Below are positions 23,123-31,794 of a stretch of 64,000 nt of DNA, one piece after another (within the stretch, counting starts at the first letter, position 1; every line of letters begins with the position of its first letter). The notes beneath the pieces are model-generated. The model worked only from the letters and a program-made list of their open reading frames with translations. It did not search any database and was not told the origin of the DNA. The stretch is from the NCBI GenBank assembly GCA_025463925.1, contig JAODBK010000038.1:44277-108276 (forward strand), given 5' to 3'. The stretch is from Acidimicrobiales bacterium. Its GTDB lineage: Bacteria; Actinomycetota; Acidimicrobiia; Acidimicrobiales; AC-14. The translations under genes and the position numbers were made by a program.

Positions 23123-25388
23123 CGGTCGACTCCAGGATCGATGCGGCCAGTTCGGGCGTGATCTCCATGCCGAGCGCACGATCGATCTCGTCGCGCATCT
23201 GCCGCGTGTACGGGGTGTCGATCCCGACGAGCGCGAGCGGCACCTCGGCCCGTCGCCGGGCCACCTCCGCCTCGCCCAAGAATGCTTCCGGCTTCACCAT
23301 CTGCCCCACGACGGGCAGCAGCAGGATCACCACGACCGTGAGGATGGCGAACCACCAGTTGGTCACGATGCCGCCGAGCGTCAACAGGTACACCGCCGCT
23401 TCCGTGATGGCACCGCCAAGGAGCACGCCCTTGGCGTCGCGCATGTGCCGATAGCTCTCGACGATGTCGTGGACCGAGCCGCTCGGGCTCCGTCCCAGAC
23501 CGATCCCGATCAGAGCCGGGGCGACGGCGGCGAGGTGGGCGAGCATGGCGAACAACCCGTGAAGGCTGGCGTGCTCGAGTGAAAGGGCGTTGAAGGTCGC
23601 GACGATGAGGCTGAACCCGACGCCGGCGAGGAGACCGCCGAGGAGGGCACCGGTGACGTACGTGATCCCGGAGACCACGACGAGCATCAGGAGGGCGAGG
23701 CTCACGAACACGCTGAAGTGGTCCGGTGTCACCGAGGTGAACGCGGCTGACATCAGGATGCCGCCGAGCCCGGCAATGGCCGCGGACAGCATGAACACGC
23801 TCAGCTTCAGCTTGATCAGGTTCTGGCCGAGCGTCGCCGACGCCGCGGGGCTGTCCTTCATGGCGGTGAGCCGGCGGCCGAAGCTGCTGTTGCGCAGCGC
23901 GATGAGCCCGGTGCCGATCAGCGCGAACACGACGGTCGCCGTCATCAGGAAGGTTGTGCCGTCCTGGAGATCGATCGGCCCGACCTTCGGCGCCGGGATG
24001 ATCATCGTCCCGAGCGGGAAGAAGGAGAAGCTCGAGTGGAGCAGCGGAAGTTTGTGCGGCTGACCGTCGTGCAGGACCATCGCGGTCATGAACACCGCGA
24101 ATGCCATGGTCGCCAGGGCAAGGTAGAGACCGCGGAGGCGGAGCGCCGGCAGAGCCACGATGGCGCCTACGACCGCAGTGACGAGAACGCCCAGCAGGAT
24201 GCCGCCGATCGTGGTGCGCGCCGCGAGGCCGTGACCGTGCACGCCCAGGTGGAACACGATCAACGTGCCGATGGCGCCGAACGACACCGCGGCAAGGTTC
24301 ATCTCACCGGCATATCCGGTGAGGAGCGTCAACGAGAGCGCGATCACCGCGAAGGTGAGCCCGATGGTGAGCGCGGTGATGTCGGAGTCGACCATCAGCT
24401 GCCGGAGCAGAATCACCACCGTCACCAACGCGACGCCGGCGATCGCCGCCGTGCGTACCGAAGGCACCCGCGAGCGCTCTCGGGAGCGCTGGATGGACGC
24501 GCCCCGCAGTCGATCCTGCGGCAGCACGATGAGCACCAGGAACAGGGTGATCATCGGCAGCGAGATGCGGAAGTTGCTGGCCCAGCTCCAGGTCTTCGGG
24601 AAGTAGGCGGCGACGTAATTGTTGGCCAATCCCAGAACGACCGCGCCGACGAACGTTCGGGGAACGCTGCGCAGCCGACCGAACATGGCGGCCGCGAACG
24701 CGTCGATCACCAGCAGGGTGAGGGCGTTCGCCTCGACGGCGCCGCCGCTGATCGGCGTGATCAGCACACCGGCGAGAACGGCCAGGAACGCTCCGAGGGC
24801 CCACGAGAAGGCGGCCAGTCGCTCCGGGTTGTGGCCATTGAGTTGGAGCAGGTTGGGGTCGTCGACCGCACCCCGCATCGCGACGCCGGCTCGCGTCCGG
24901 TAGAAGAGCATCCTGAGGCCGACCGCGATGACGACCGCGGCCGCCAGCGCGATCATCTCGTGGGTCGTCACGATCGTGCCGAAGAGATGCACACCGCTCC
25001 GGCTGCCGAAGAACTTCTCGTCGGTGCGGGGAGTCGATGGATTCCAGATCCACACCGAGAGATAGAGCATGCCCAGCATCAGGGCGACGCTGACCACGAT
25101 CTTGGTGACCTCGGCGGTGTCGCGGAGACCCCGCATGATCAGCAGATAGAGCACGCCACCCATGAGCGGGCCGAAGACGCCGAGGACGAAGAGGAGCGCC
25201 AGCGGCGCCGGCCAGTGCCAGCCGAAGCGCACCTGCCAGTAGAGGAACGCGCCGAGCATGGCCTCGGCGCCGTGGGCGAAGTTGAAGATGCCCGAAGTGT
25301 TGTAGGTGAGGACCAGGCCGGACGCGGCGATGCCGTAGACGCCGCCGAGGATCAGCCCGAAGATCGTGAATTCAACGAAGGTGTGCAT
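23109..25388 (-). CDS. Fused LivH-LivM permease with extra C-terminal domain
   Basis: 759 residues. Residues 1-~295 are LivH-like (FGLILGGVYGIAASGLVLTYNTSGIFNFAHGAEAMLGAF), residues ~310-640 LivM-like (ALSLTLLTGYAGEMNLAAVSFGAIGTLIVFHLG and LRLRGLYLALATMAFA), each with about eight helices. The cytoplasmic loops that dock the ATPases are present in both halves (ERLAAFSWALGAF and NLIKLKLSVFMLSAAIAGLGG). A tail of ~100 residues adds two more helices (GGAITEAAVYLLTLGGIVTNWW and ILTVVVILLLPVVG) and a soluble charged end. LivH and LivM are usually separate; the fusion fixes a heterodimer. A strong hairpin at 25408-25439 separates it from the binding-protein gene. Confidence 0.92.
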   Translation of the reverse strand: MHTFVEFTIFGLILGGVYGIAASGLVLTYNTSGIFNFAHGAEAMLGAFLYWQVRFGWHWPAPLALLFVLGVFGPLMGGVLYLLIMRGLRDTAEVTKIVVSVALMLGMLYLSVWIWNPSTPRTDEKFFGSRSGVHLFGTIVTTHEMIALAAAVVIAVGLRMLFYRTRAGVAMRGAVDDPNLLQLNGHNPERLAAFSWALGAFLAVLAGVLITPISGGAVEANALTLLVIDAFAAAMFGRLRSVPRTFVGAVVLGLANNYVAAYFPKTWSWASNFRISLPMITLFLVLIVLPQDRLRGASIQRSRERSRVPSVRTAAIAGVALVTVVILLRQLMVDSDITALTIGLTFAVIALSLTLLTGYAGEMNLAAVSFGAIGTLIVFHLGVHGHGLAARTTIGGILLGVLVTAVVGAIVALPALRLRGLYLALATMAFAVFMTAMVLHDGQPHKLPLLHSSFSFFPLGTMIIPAPKVGPIDLQDGTTFLMTATVVFALIGTGLIALRNSSFGRRLTAMKDSPAASATLGQNLIKLKLSVFMLSAAIAGLGGILMSAAFTSVTPDHFSVFVSLALLMLVVVSGITYVTGALLGGLLAGVGFSLIVATFNALSLEHASLHGLFAMLAHLAAVAPALIGIGLGRSPSGSVHDIVESYRHMRDAKGVLLGGAITEAAVYLLTLGGIVTNWWFAILTVVVILLLPVVGQMVKPEAFLGEAEVARRRAEVPLALVGIDTPYTRQMRDEIDRALGMEITPELAASILESTDAPA

Positions 25389-25407
25389 GGATTTCGCGCG
25401 GGCCGCA

Positions 25408-25439
25408 GGGCGGGGACCGTTTGGGAACGACCCCCGCCC
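25408..25439 (-). promoter_or_regulatory. Intergenic hairpin between binding-protein and permease genes
   Basis: 14-bp stem (two G-T wobbles on the transcribed strand) with a 4-nt loop, arms GGGCGGGGACCGTT and AACGACCCCCGCCC. No T-tract follows. In binding-protein operons such hairpins stabilise the upstream mRNA or partly terminate, giving excess binding protein; that role is inferred here. Confidence 0.65.
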
Positions 25440-25447
25440 CGGCGGGG

Positions 25448-26848
25448 CTACTGCGGCTTGATCAGGGTGCCACCGAGGAACTTGGTGGCGATCCGGTCAG
25501 GCCCGAGGGTGGTGCCGACCGCGGCGCCGGTGATCTGCACGCGGTACTCGTCCTTGCACTCCAGCTCGCCGAGTGTCGTCGGGAAGAACTGCTCGAACTT
25601 CGTGCCGGTCAAGTGCATCAAGAGGCCACACTTCGGCGGGAGGTTGGCGCCTGGGTCGGTGTTGGCGTGGAGCCCGCCGCCGGTCCAGTCGTGGACCTTC
25701 GAAATGTTGTTGACGATGCACTGACGGGTCAGCGTGGACCCGCACTCCTTGGCCGCGGTCGCCCACAGCAGGAACGACGACGCCGACTGCGCGCCCAGCT
25801 GGCTGACGTCGCCGTTGACCGCCTTCACGATGTCCAGGTACGCCTTGATGGCGGGGTCGGCGGTGTCCTCGAGCGGCTTGAAGGCTTCGCGAACGTAGAT
25901 CTTGTCGCCGAGCCCCTTGGTGTTCCACGCCGCCATCGCGGCGCTGTAGAGGTTCGCCTCGCCGAGGATGACCGGGTGGTAGTTCAGCTGGTCCATCGCC
26001 TGGATGAAGTTGAACAGCGGTGCTCCCGGAGAGATGTTGATGAACAGCAGCTGGGCGCCGCACTGCTGGAACTTCTTGACGAACGGCTTGTAGTCCGGCT
26101 CGCCGAAGTAGTTGATCGTGACGCCGCAATTGAGCCAGTTCCATCCCGCCTTCTGGAATGCCTGCTCCGACTTGGCGAACGACGACTCGGTTGCCGAGGT
26201 GAGCGTCGTGTGGAGGAAGGCCGCCTTCTTCACCGCGTCCGGGAACTGCGCGGCCATCTGGTACGCCGGCGAGTTGGGAAGGTAGTCGTCCGGGTTGGGG
26301 ACGGCCTGGTACATCTCCGGCGCGTTGGCGAAGTTGGGCCCGACTGAGTAGCCCGGGACCGCGATCAGATTGCAGCCGAGTCGTACTTGCTCGGCTGACT
26401 CGTCGGCGGCCCAGCCCTCACCCACCAGCATGAAGGCGGTCTTGCAGGCCTCCTGCACCCGGGCGGTGGCGTTCGCGTACGCAGCGTCGCCGTAGATGCC
26501 GTTGATCTGACGACCGAGGATGCCGCCCTGGTCGTTGCACCACTTGATCATTCCCTTGATGGCGTTGCCCATCTCGTGCTGCAGCCCGGGCGATCCGGCG
26601 AATCCAGAGTCGTCGCCGTACTCGATCGTGATCGACGTGTCGGTCACACCTTGTTCGGTCACGCCCTTGGCGTCACCTTTGCCGCAAGGTGAATCGAGTG
26701 TTCCGAATTTGACCGCAGCGGCCGCCGCCGCGGTGGTGGCTGTCGTCCCCGAGGCTGTGGAACTGCCTCGGCCACTGCTGCACGCCGCCGTGATGAACGT
26801 CAACACGACGAGCAAAGCGAGACTGCGGACAGCATTCTTTCGTTGCAC
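25448..26848 (-). CDS. Lipoprotein substrate-binding protein of the liv-type ABC importer
   Basis: 466 residues from GTG 26848; AGGGGGAG at 26853-26860 is 4 nt upstream. VRSLALLVVLTFITAACSSGRGSS is a lipoprotein signal with lipobox ITAAC (Cys near 22). The mature protein is a type I periplasmic binding fold of the LivJ/AmiC class (SITIEYGDDSGFAGSP, GGILGRQINGIYGDAAYANA, QQCGAQLLFINISPGAP). Ligand unknown. Upstream on the same strand are a Rieske oxygenase and an amidohydrolase, so uptake of an aromatic or amide compound is possible (inference). First gene of the importer operon. Confidence 0.9.
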   Translation of the reverse strand: MQRKNAVRSLALLVVLTFITAACSSGRGSSTASGTTATTAAAAAAVKFGTLDSPCGKGDAKGVTEQGVTDTSITIEYGDDSGFAGSPGLQHEMGNAIKGMIKWCNDQGGILGRQINGIYGDAAYANATARVQEACKTAFMLVGEGWAADESAEQVRLGCNLIAVPGYSVGPNFANAPEMYQAVPNPDDYLPNSPAYQMAAQFPDAVKKAAFLHTTLTSATESSFAKSEQAFQKAGWNWLNCGVTINYFGEPDYKPFVKKFQQCGAQLLFINISPGAPLFNFIQAMDQLNYHPVILGEANLYSAAMAAWNTKGLGDKIYVREAFKPLEDTADPAIKAYLDIVKAVNGDVSQLGAQSASSFLLWATAAKECGSTLTRQCIVNNISKVHDWTGGGLHANTDPGANLPPKCGLLMHLTGTKFEQFFPTTLGELECKDEYRVQITGAAVGTTLGPDRIATKFLGGTLIKPQ

Positions 26849-26914
26849 GAAGCTCCCCCTGTCTCCGGCCCTCCGGGGAGCGCCAGAATGTGAACGCAAC
26901 CGCTCGACGGGGCG

Positions 26915-26943
26915 AGAGTAGCCGACGCCTGACGCCGCGTCAG
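26915..26943 (-). promoter_or_regulatory. Promoter and palindromic operator of the ABC-importer operon
   Basis: Minus-strand TACTCT (26915-26920) is a likely -10. Nine bases upstream lies the perfect palindrome CTGACGC-C-GCGTCAG (26929-26943), which would cover the -35 and spacer. A repressor of unknown identity probably binds it. Alternatively the hairpin ends transcription of the Rieske gene, but there is no T-tract. Confidence 0.5.
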
Positions 26944-26984
26944 CTAGCCGTCTGGCGGCATGATCGGCGCTTCATGGCGTCGGG

Positions 26985-28340
26985 TCACGAGGGGCTGACG
27001 TCGTTCTCGATCTCGCTGGGCGCGATCCCGAGCCAGCGCTCGAGGTTTCGGTGGAGGTTGAGGATGCGGCACTCCTCGCTGGAGAGCGTGATCTTGGTGA
27101 AGCCCGGCTGGTGGAGGCCCCGCTGGGCGCGCCGGGCGTTGGTGACGTCCTGATTCAGCACGAGGCCGACCGGCAGCTCGCTGCCCTCGGGGAGCGTCAC
27201 GTCCATCGGCTGGGCCCGCGCTGCCGTCGAGGCCGCCGGCTGGCGTTCGAACGCGAAGACGTCCATGAAGCACTCGTCGGGTGACGGTCCCGGTCGCGAG
27301 CGCACGACCGACAACAGATCGGGGAACGTCACGATCGTCACGTTGGGGAACAGGTTGTACTGCTGCATCGTGAGCAGCTGGTCGTCGGAGAACGCGCCGG
27401 AGTCGAGACCCTTCGCCTCGTTGGCGGCGCGCACCATGCCACTGAGGACGCCGCGCAGGTCGTTGCCGTCCGGCACCGCCGGCGCCGGACCGACGTCACC
27501 GTCCATCGAGACGCCGGCCCGCGTGCCCATGATCTCGACGAACGACTCCCACACCGCCTGGTCGTCGGGCCGGGCGCGGAAGCGCGGCGAGGGCAGGCCG
27601 TACCGCTGCTCGAGCTTGCCGTGGTGTCGCCACAGCTGCTGTGGCCCGTTGACGTCGTCGACGCACGGGAGCATCTCGCGGTGGATCCCCTGCACGTGGT
27701 AGGTCTCGCTGAACCCGTCGATCAGCGTCTTCCAGTTGCACGGCAGCGGAATGGTGACGAGGAAGGTGCACCGGAAGTCGTCGAGGCCGAGGAACGCGCT
27801 GTCGTCGGGGATGCCGTCCAGGAACGAGCCCAGCGGCTCGGCATCGAGGTCGTGGTTGACGAACACCAGCGGGCCCCACGTGTCGACCGCCACCGGCAGC
27901 AGGCCGTAGTCGGCGCTCGGCAGCGCGCCGAACCCCCTGCGCGACGGCACCTCGCGCAGCTTGCCGGTGAGGTCGTAGGTCCACCGGTGGAAGGGGCAAC
28001 GGATCTCGGTGTTGCCGGCGGTCGTGCCGGAGCACAGCTCGCTGCCGCGGTGCCGGCACGCGTTCTGGAACGCCCGCAGCACACCGTCGTCGCCCCGCAC
28101 GATGAGCACCGACAGGTCGCCGACGGCGTACTCGTACACGTCACCGGAGTTGGCCACGTGATCGACCGAGGCCGCCAGCTGCCACACGCGCGGCCACAGT
28201 CGCTGCCGCTCGAGGTCGGCGAACGCGTGCGTGATGTACCGGTGGACCGGCACGGTGACCGGCTTGCGGGCGCCGGTGCCGCTGGTGATCGTGGCGCCGA
28301 CCGGCGCGTCGTCGGTGAGCTCGCGGCCGAGGATCGCCAT
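26985..28340 (-). CDS. Rieske non-haem iron ring-hydroxylating oxygenase, alpha subunit-like
   Basis: 451 residues. The Rieske 2Fe-2S site is CRHRGSEL...CPFHRWTYDLTG (residues ~95-125, CxH and CxxH). The mononuclear iron site is in LIDGFSETYHVQGIHREML (two His, with the bridging acidic residue in this stretch). QQYNLFPNVTIVTFPD is the typical strand near the active site. Such oxygenases hydroxylate or demethylate aromatic or aliphatic compounds and need a reductase, which is not adjacent. ATG 28340 overlaps the stop of the upstream amidohydrolase gene by one base (TGATG), so the two are coupled. Confidence 0.92.
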   Translation of the reverse strand: MAILGRELTDDAPVGATITSGTGARKPVTVPVHRYITHAFADLERQRLWPRVWQLAASVDHVANSGDVYEYAVGDLSVLIVRGDDGVLRAFQNACRHRGSELCSGTTAGNTEIRCPFHRWTYDLTGKLREVPSRRGFGALPSADYGLLPVAVDTWGPLVFVNHDLDAEPLGSFLDGIPDDSAFLGLDDFRCTFLVTIPLPCNWKTLIDGFSETYHVQGIHREMLPCVDDVNGPQQLWRHHGKLEQRYGLPSPRFRARPDDQAVWESFVEIMGTRAGVSMDGDVGPAPAVPDGNDLRGVLSGMVRAANEAKGLDSGAFSDDQLLTMQQYNLFPNVTIVTFPDLLSVVRSRPGPSPDECFMDVFAFERQPAASTAARAQPMDVTLPEGSELPVGLVLNQDVTNARRAQRGLHQPGFTKITLSSEECRILNLHRNLERWLGIAPSEIENDVSPS

Positions 28341-30061
28341 CAGCGGCCGCCGCGGACCAGCCGACCCGGCCGGGCTCCGGTCTCCTCGCCGTCCCGCATC
28401 GTGACCTCACCGGACACGATCGTCGCGACCCATCCGTCGGCCCGCTGGATGAGCCGGCGGGCGTTGCCCGGCAGGTCGAACACCAGCTCGGGCAGCTTGA
28501 GATCGAGCCGGTCGTGGTCGGCGACGTTGAGATCGGCCTTGAAGCCGGGCGCGACCACGCCGCGGTCGCCGAGGCCGTAGAGCAGCGCGGTGTCGCGCGT
28601 CATCTTCCGGACGACGAGCTCGAGCGGCAGTCGCTCACCGCGAGAGCGGTCGCGGGCCCAGTGGCTCAGCATGAACGTCGGGATGCTGGCGTCACAGATC
28701 ACGCCGCAGTGCGCACCGCCGTCCGACAGCCCGAGGGCGGCGTTGGGATGCAGGATCATCTCGCGCATGTCGTCGAGGTTGCCGTAGCTGTAGCCGAGCA
28801 GCGCGAACATCAGCAGCTCGCGCCCGTCGTGCTGCATCATCAGGTCGTAGAGGACCTCGTCCTCCGGGCGGCGCTCGCGCGCCGCGATGGCGGCGACGCA
28901 CCGGTCGGGGCCGGGCTCGTAGTCGGGCGGCTCGCCCATCGGGAAGATGCGGTCGAGGCTGGCGCCGATGTACTTCATCACCGGGTCGTCGTTGGCCGAC
29001 TGCTCGCCGATGATCGCGTCGCGGATCTCCGGCTTGCGCAGCTCGACCATCCGCTCGGCCAGCGGCAGGTCGGCGATCTTGAGGTACGTCGGGCGGAACT
29101 TGAACGGGTGGAACGTCTGCCAGCCGACCAGCATGTTGAGCGGCCGGCCGCCGACCTGGGCCCGGAGGTCGGCGCCCTCGGCGTTGGCCTCCGCCGAGAG
29201 GCGCAGGATGTCGCGCCACTGGTCGGGCGCCAGGTTGTGCTGCGAGAGGGCGAAGCTGACCGGGCGGCCGGTCGCGGCCGACAGCCGGCGCATCCAGTCG
29301 ACCTCGCGCTCGGGCGCCGACAGGTCCTCGCCCATCACGCCGGCCGGCGCCAGCTCGAACACGCCGGCGCCGAGCTCGCCCAGCGCGCGGCCGATGCCGA
29401 ACAGCTCGTCCTCGGCCGCGAACGTGCCGGGCACCGGCTCGCCGTCGACCGCCCGGTGCATGATCGTGCGCGACGTCGAGAAGCCGAGCGCGCCGGCGGC
29501 GACGCCGTCGCGCACCAGCGCGGCCATCGCCGCGATGTCGTCGGGCGTCGCCGGCTCGTTGTGCGCGCCGCGCTCGCCCATGACGTATGCCCGCACCGCG
29601 CCGTGCGGCACCTGGGTGCCGACGTCGATCGCGTGCGGCATCCGCTCGATCACGTCGAGGTACTCGCCGAACGACTCCCAGCCCCACGTGATGCCCTCGG
29701 CCAATGCGGTGCCGGGGATGTCCTCGACACCTTCCATCAGTTGAATGAGCCACTCCTCGTCGCCCGGCCGCACCGGCGCGAAGCCGACGCCGCAATTGCC
29801 CATCACGACGGTCGTCACGCCGTGCCAGCACGACGGCGTGAGCAGCGGATCCCACGTGACCTGGCCGTCGTAGTGGGTGTGCACGTCGACGACGCCAGGG
29901 GTGACCAGCAGCCCGTCGGCGTCGATCGTCTGCTTGGCGGCGGTGCCGTCGAGGGCACCGACCTCGGTGATGATGCCGTCGTCGACGGCGACGTCCGCGG
30001 CCCGGGCCGCGGTCCCGGTGCCGTCGACGACCGTGCCACCCCGGATGATGAGGTCGTGCAT
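28340..30061 (-). CDS. N-acyl-D-amino-acid deacylase/dihydroorotase-type amidohydrolase
   Basis: 573 residues from ATG 30061 (GGGGGAG about 12 nt upstream). Starts with MHDLIIRGGTVVDGTG and a metal site VDVHTHYDGQVTWDP, then MGNCGVGFAPVRPG, FELAPAGVMGEDLSAP, SLSDGGAHCGVICDAS (late Asp ligand region) and ends with a beta-sandwich half VAPGFKADLNVADHD...GEVTMRDGEETGARPGRLVR, the layout of D-aminoacylases. It cleaves an amide or cyclic amide bond; the substrate is unknown. Operon partner of the Rieske oxygenase. Divergent from a flavoprotein gene. Confidence 0.88.
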   Translation of the reverse strand: MHDLIIRGGTVVDGTGTAARAADVAVDDGIITEVGALDGTAAKQTIDADGLLVTPGVVDVHTHYDGQVTWDPLLTPSCWHGVTTVVMGNCGVGFAPVRPGDEEWLIQLMEGVEDIPGTALAEGITWGWESFGEYLDVIERMPHAIDVGTQVPHGAVRAYVMGERGAHNEPATPDDIAAMAALVRDGVAAGALGFSTSRTIMHRAVDGEPVPGTFAAEDELFGIGRALGELGAGVFELAPAGVMGEDLSAPEREVDWMRRLSAATGRPVSFALSQHNLAPDQWRDILRLSAEANAEGADLRAQVGGRPLNMLVGWQTFHPFKFRPTYLKIADLPLAERMVELRKPEIRDAIIGEQSANDDPVMKYIGASLDRIFPMGEPPDYEPGPDRCVAAIAARERRPEDEVLYDLMMQHDGRELLMFALLGYSYGNLDDMREMILHPNAALGLSDGGAHCGVICDASIPTFMLSHWARDRSRGERLPLELVVRKMTRDTALLYGLGDRGVVAPGFKADLNVADHDRLDLKLPELVFDLPGNARRLIQRADGWVATIVSGEVTMRDGEETGARPGRLVRGGR

Positions 30062-30214
30062 GCGGGTGCGTCTCCCCCGTGAGGCCTGGTGCGATCCTCT
30101 CATGGACGCCGGACAAATGCCGCTCGACGGGAGAGCTCGCGGTCACCAGGCCGGAACATCGCTCGCCTCGATCGCGCCGCGGCCGCCGGCGCCCGGCGCG
30201 GTAGAACGTCGATC

Positions 30215-31576
30215 GTGACCGAGACCGTCGACGTCGTCGTGATCGGGATGGGGCCGGGGGGCGAGGATGCTGCCGGCAAGCTCGCCGTCGCCGGCCTTGC
30301 CGTGGTCGGCATCGACGAGCTGCTCGTCGGCGGCGAGTGCCCCTACTGGGGCTGCATCCCGTCGAAGATGATGGTCCGGGCTGCCGACCTGCTGGCCGAG
30401 GCGCGCCGCGTGCCCGGCATGGCCGGAACCGCCGAGGTCGAGCCCGACTGGGCACCGGTCGCGCGCCGCATCCGCGAGGAGGCCACCGACAATTGGGACG
30501 ACCGGGTCGCGGTCGAGCGGTTCGAGGGCAAGGGCGGCACCTTCGTGCGGGGCCATGGCCGCCTCGTCGGGCCGGGCCGGGTGGTCGTCGGCGACCGCGA
30601 GTTCGAGGCCCGCACGGCGGTCGTCGTGGCGACGGGATCGCAGGCTGCCGTCCCGCCGATCCCGGGGCTGGCCGACGTCGACTACTGGACGAACCGCGCC
30701 GCCATCGAGACCACGGCGGTGCCGGCGTCGCTGGTGGTGCTGGGCGGCGGCGCCGTCGGCGTGGAGCTCGGCCAGGTGTTCGCCCGTTTCGGCGCGCGGG
30801 TGACGGTCGTCGAGCGGATGGAACGGCTCCTCGCGCTCGAGGAGCCCGAGACCGGCGACATGCTCGCCCAGGTGTTCGGCCCCGAAGGCATCGCGACGCG
30901 CTTCGGCCGCACGACCACCGAGGTCGGCAAGGGCGGTGACGGCATCGTGGTGGATCTCGACGACGGCGATCGCGTCACCGGCGAGCATCTCCTCGTCGCG
31001 ACCGGCCGCCGGGTCGACGTCGCCGCGGCCGGGCTCCACACCGTCGGCGTGCCGCCCGACGCCCGCGCCGCGCCGGTCGACGAGCACCTGCGCGTCGCGC
31101 CGGGGGTGTGGGCGGTGGGCGACGTCACCGGCAAAGGCGCGTTCACCCACGTGGCGATGTACCAGGCGCGCATCGCGGTTGCCGACATCCTCGGCCGGCC
31201 GCACGAGCCGGCCGACTACCGGGCGCTGCCGCGGGTGACGTTCACCGATCCCGAGGTCGGGGCGGTCGGCATCACCGAGAAGCAGGCCACCGAGAACGGC
31301 GTGCGGGCGCGCGTCGGGATGGCATCAGTGCCGAGGACGACCCGCGGTTGGATCCACAAGGCCCCGGGGTTCATCAAGCTGGTCGAGGACGGGGACCGGG
31401 GCGTGCTGGTGGGCGCGACCACGATGTGCCCGGGCGGCGGCGAGGTGATCGGGCTGCTGGCGCTGGCGGTGCACGCCGAGATCCCCACCGATCGGCTGCG
31501 CACCATGATCTACGCGTACCCGACGTTCCATCGCGGCATCGAGGAAGCGTTGCGCGACCTCGATGGGGGGCGCTGA
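30215..31576 (+). CDS. FAD/NAD-dependent pyridine nucleotide-disulfide oxidoreductase
   Basis: 453 residues from GTG 30215. DVVVIGMGPGGEDAAGKLA binds FAD, ECPYWGCIPSK is the redox disulfide with CxxxxC spacing (usually CLNVGC), VVLGGGAVGVELGQVFARFGARVTVVE binds NAD(P), GVWAVGDVTGKGAFTHVAMYQ is the second FAD motif, and the C-terminal interface domain ends with AYPTFHRGIEEAL (His-Glu pair). Related to mercuric and lipoamide reductases, but there is no N-terminal heavy-metal domain and no C-terminal Cys pair, so mercury is unlikely. The partner disulfide is unknown. Confidence 0.9.
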   Translation: MTETVDVVVIGMGPGGEDAAGKLAVAGLAVVGIDELLVGGECPYWGCIPSKMMVRAADLLAEARRVPGMAGTAEVEPDWAPVARRIREEATDNWDDRVAVERFEGKGGTFVRGHGRLVGPGRVVVGDREFEARTAVVVATGSQAAVPPIPGLADVDYWTNRAAIETTAVPASLVVLGGGAVGVELGQVFARFGARVTVVERMERLLALEEPETGDMLAQVFGPEGIATRFGRTTTEVGKGGDGIVVDLDDGDRVTGEHLLVATGRRVDVAAAGLHTVGVPPDARAAPVDEHLRVAPGVWAVGDVTGKGAFTHVAMYQARIAVADILGRPHEPADYRALPRVTFTDPEVGAVGITEKQATENGVRARVGMASVPRTTRGWIHKAPGFIKLVEDGDRGVLVGATTMCPGGGEVIGLLALAVHAEIPTDRLRTMIYAYPTFHRGIEEALRDLDGGR

Positions 31577-31579
31577 GCA

Positions 31580-31780
31580 GTGCGGGTGACGCCGCGGCTC
31601 GTCGTCGGTATCGTCCTCGTGCTCGTCGGCGCGGTGTGGATCGGGCAGGGAGTCGGCGCCATCGGCGGCTCGTTCATGACCGGCAACGCCATATGGGCGG
31701 TGATCGGCGCGGTCGCGGTGTTCTTCGGGCTGTCACTCGTCGCCGGCGCGCGCCGCGACCGCGGCGGCCCGAGGGACTGA
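31580..31780 (+). CDS. Small two-helix membrane protein
   Basis: 66 residues: two membrane segments (about 7-27 and 37-58) separated by GGSFMTGN and a basic tail ARRDRGGPRD. GTG 31580 starts 3 bp after the flavoprotein stop, with GGGGGG at 31565-31570 as ribosome site. Similar short proteins are common in actinobacteria; no function is known. Confidence 0.7.
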   Translation: MRVTPRLVVGIVLVLVGAVWIGQGVGAIGGSFMTGNAIWAVIGAVAVFFGLSLVAGARRDRGGPRD

Positions 31781-31794
31781 CGCGCCGCGCCCCG

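Noticed and set aside
30083..30152. Inverted repeat GGCCTGGTG/CACCAGGCC with 52 bp between the arms
   Set aside because: Nine-base matches over this distance are expected by chance in GC-rich DNA; placement between divergent genes is the only support.
30215..31576. Mercuric reductase
   Set aside because: Redox site and FAD/NAD domains fit the broader disulfide reductase family, but there is no heavy-metal domain, no C-terminal Cys pair and no mer neighbours.
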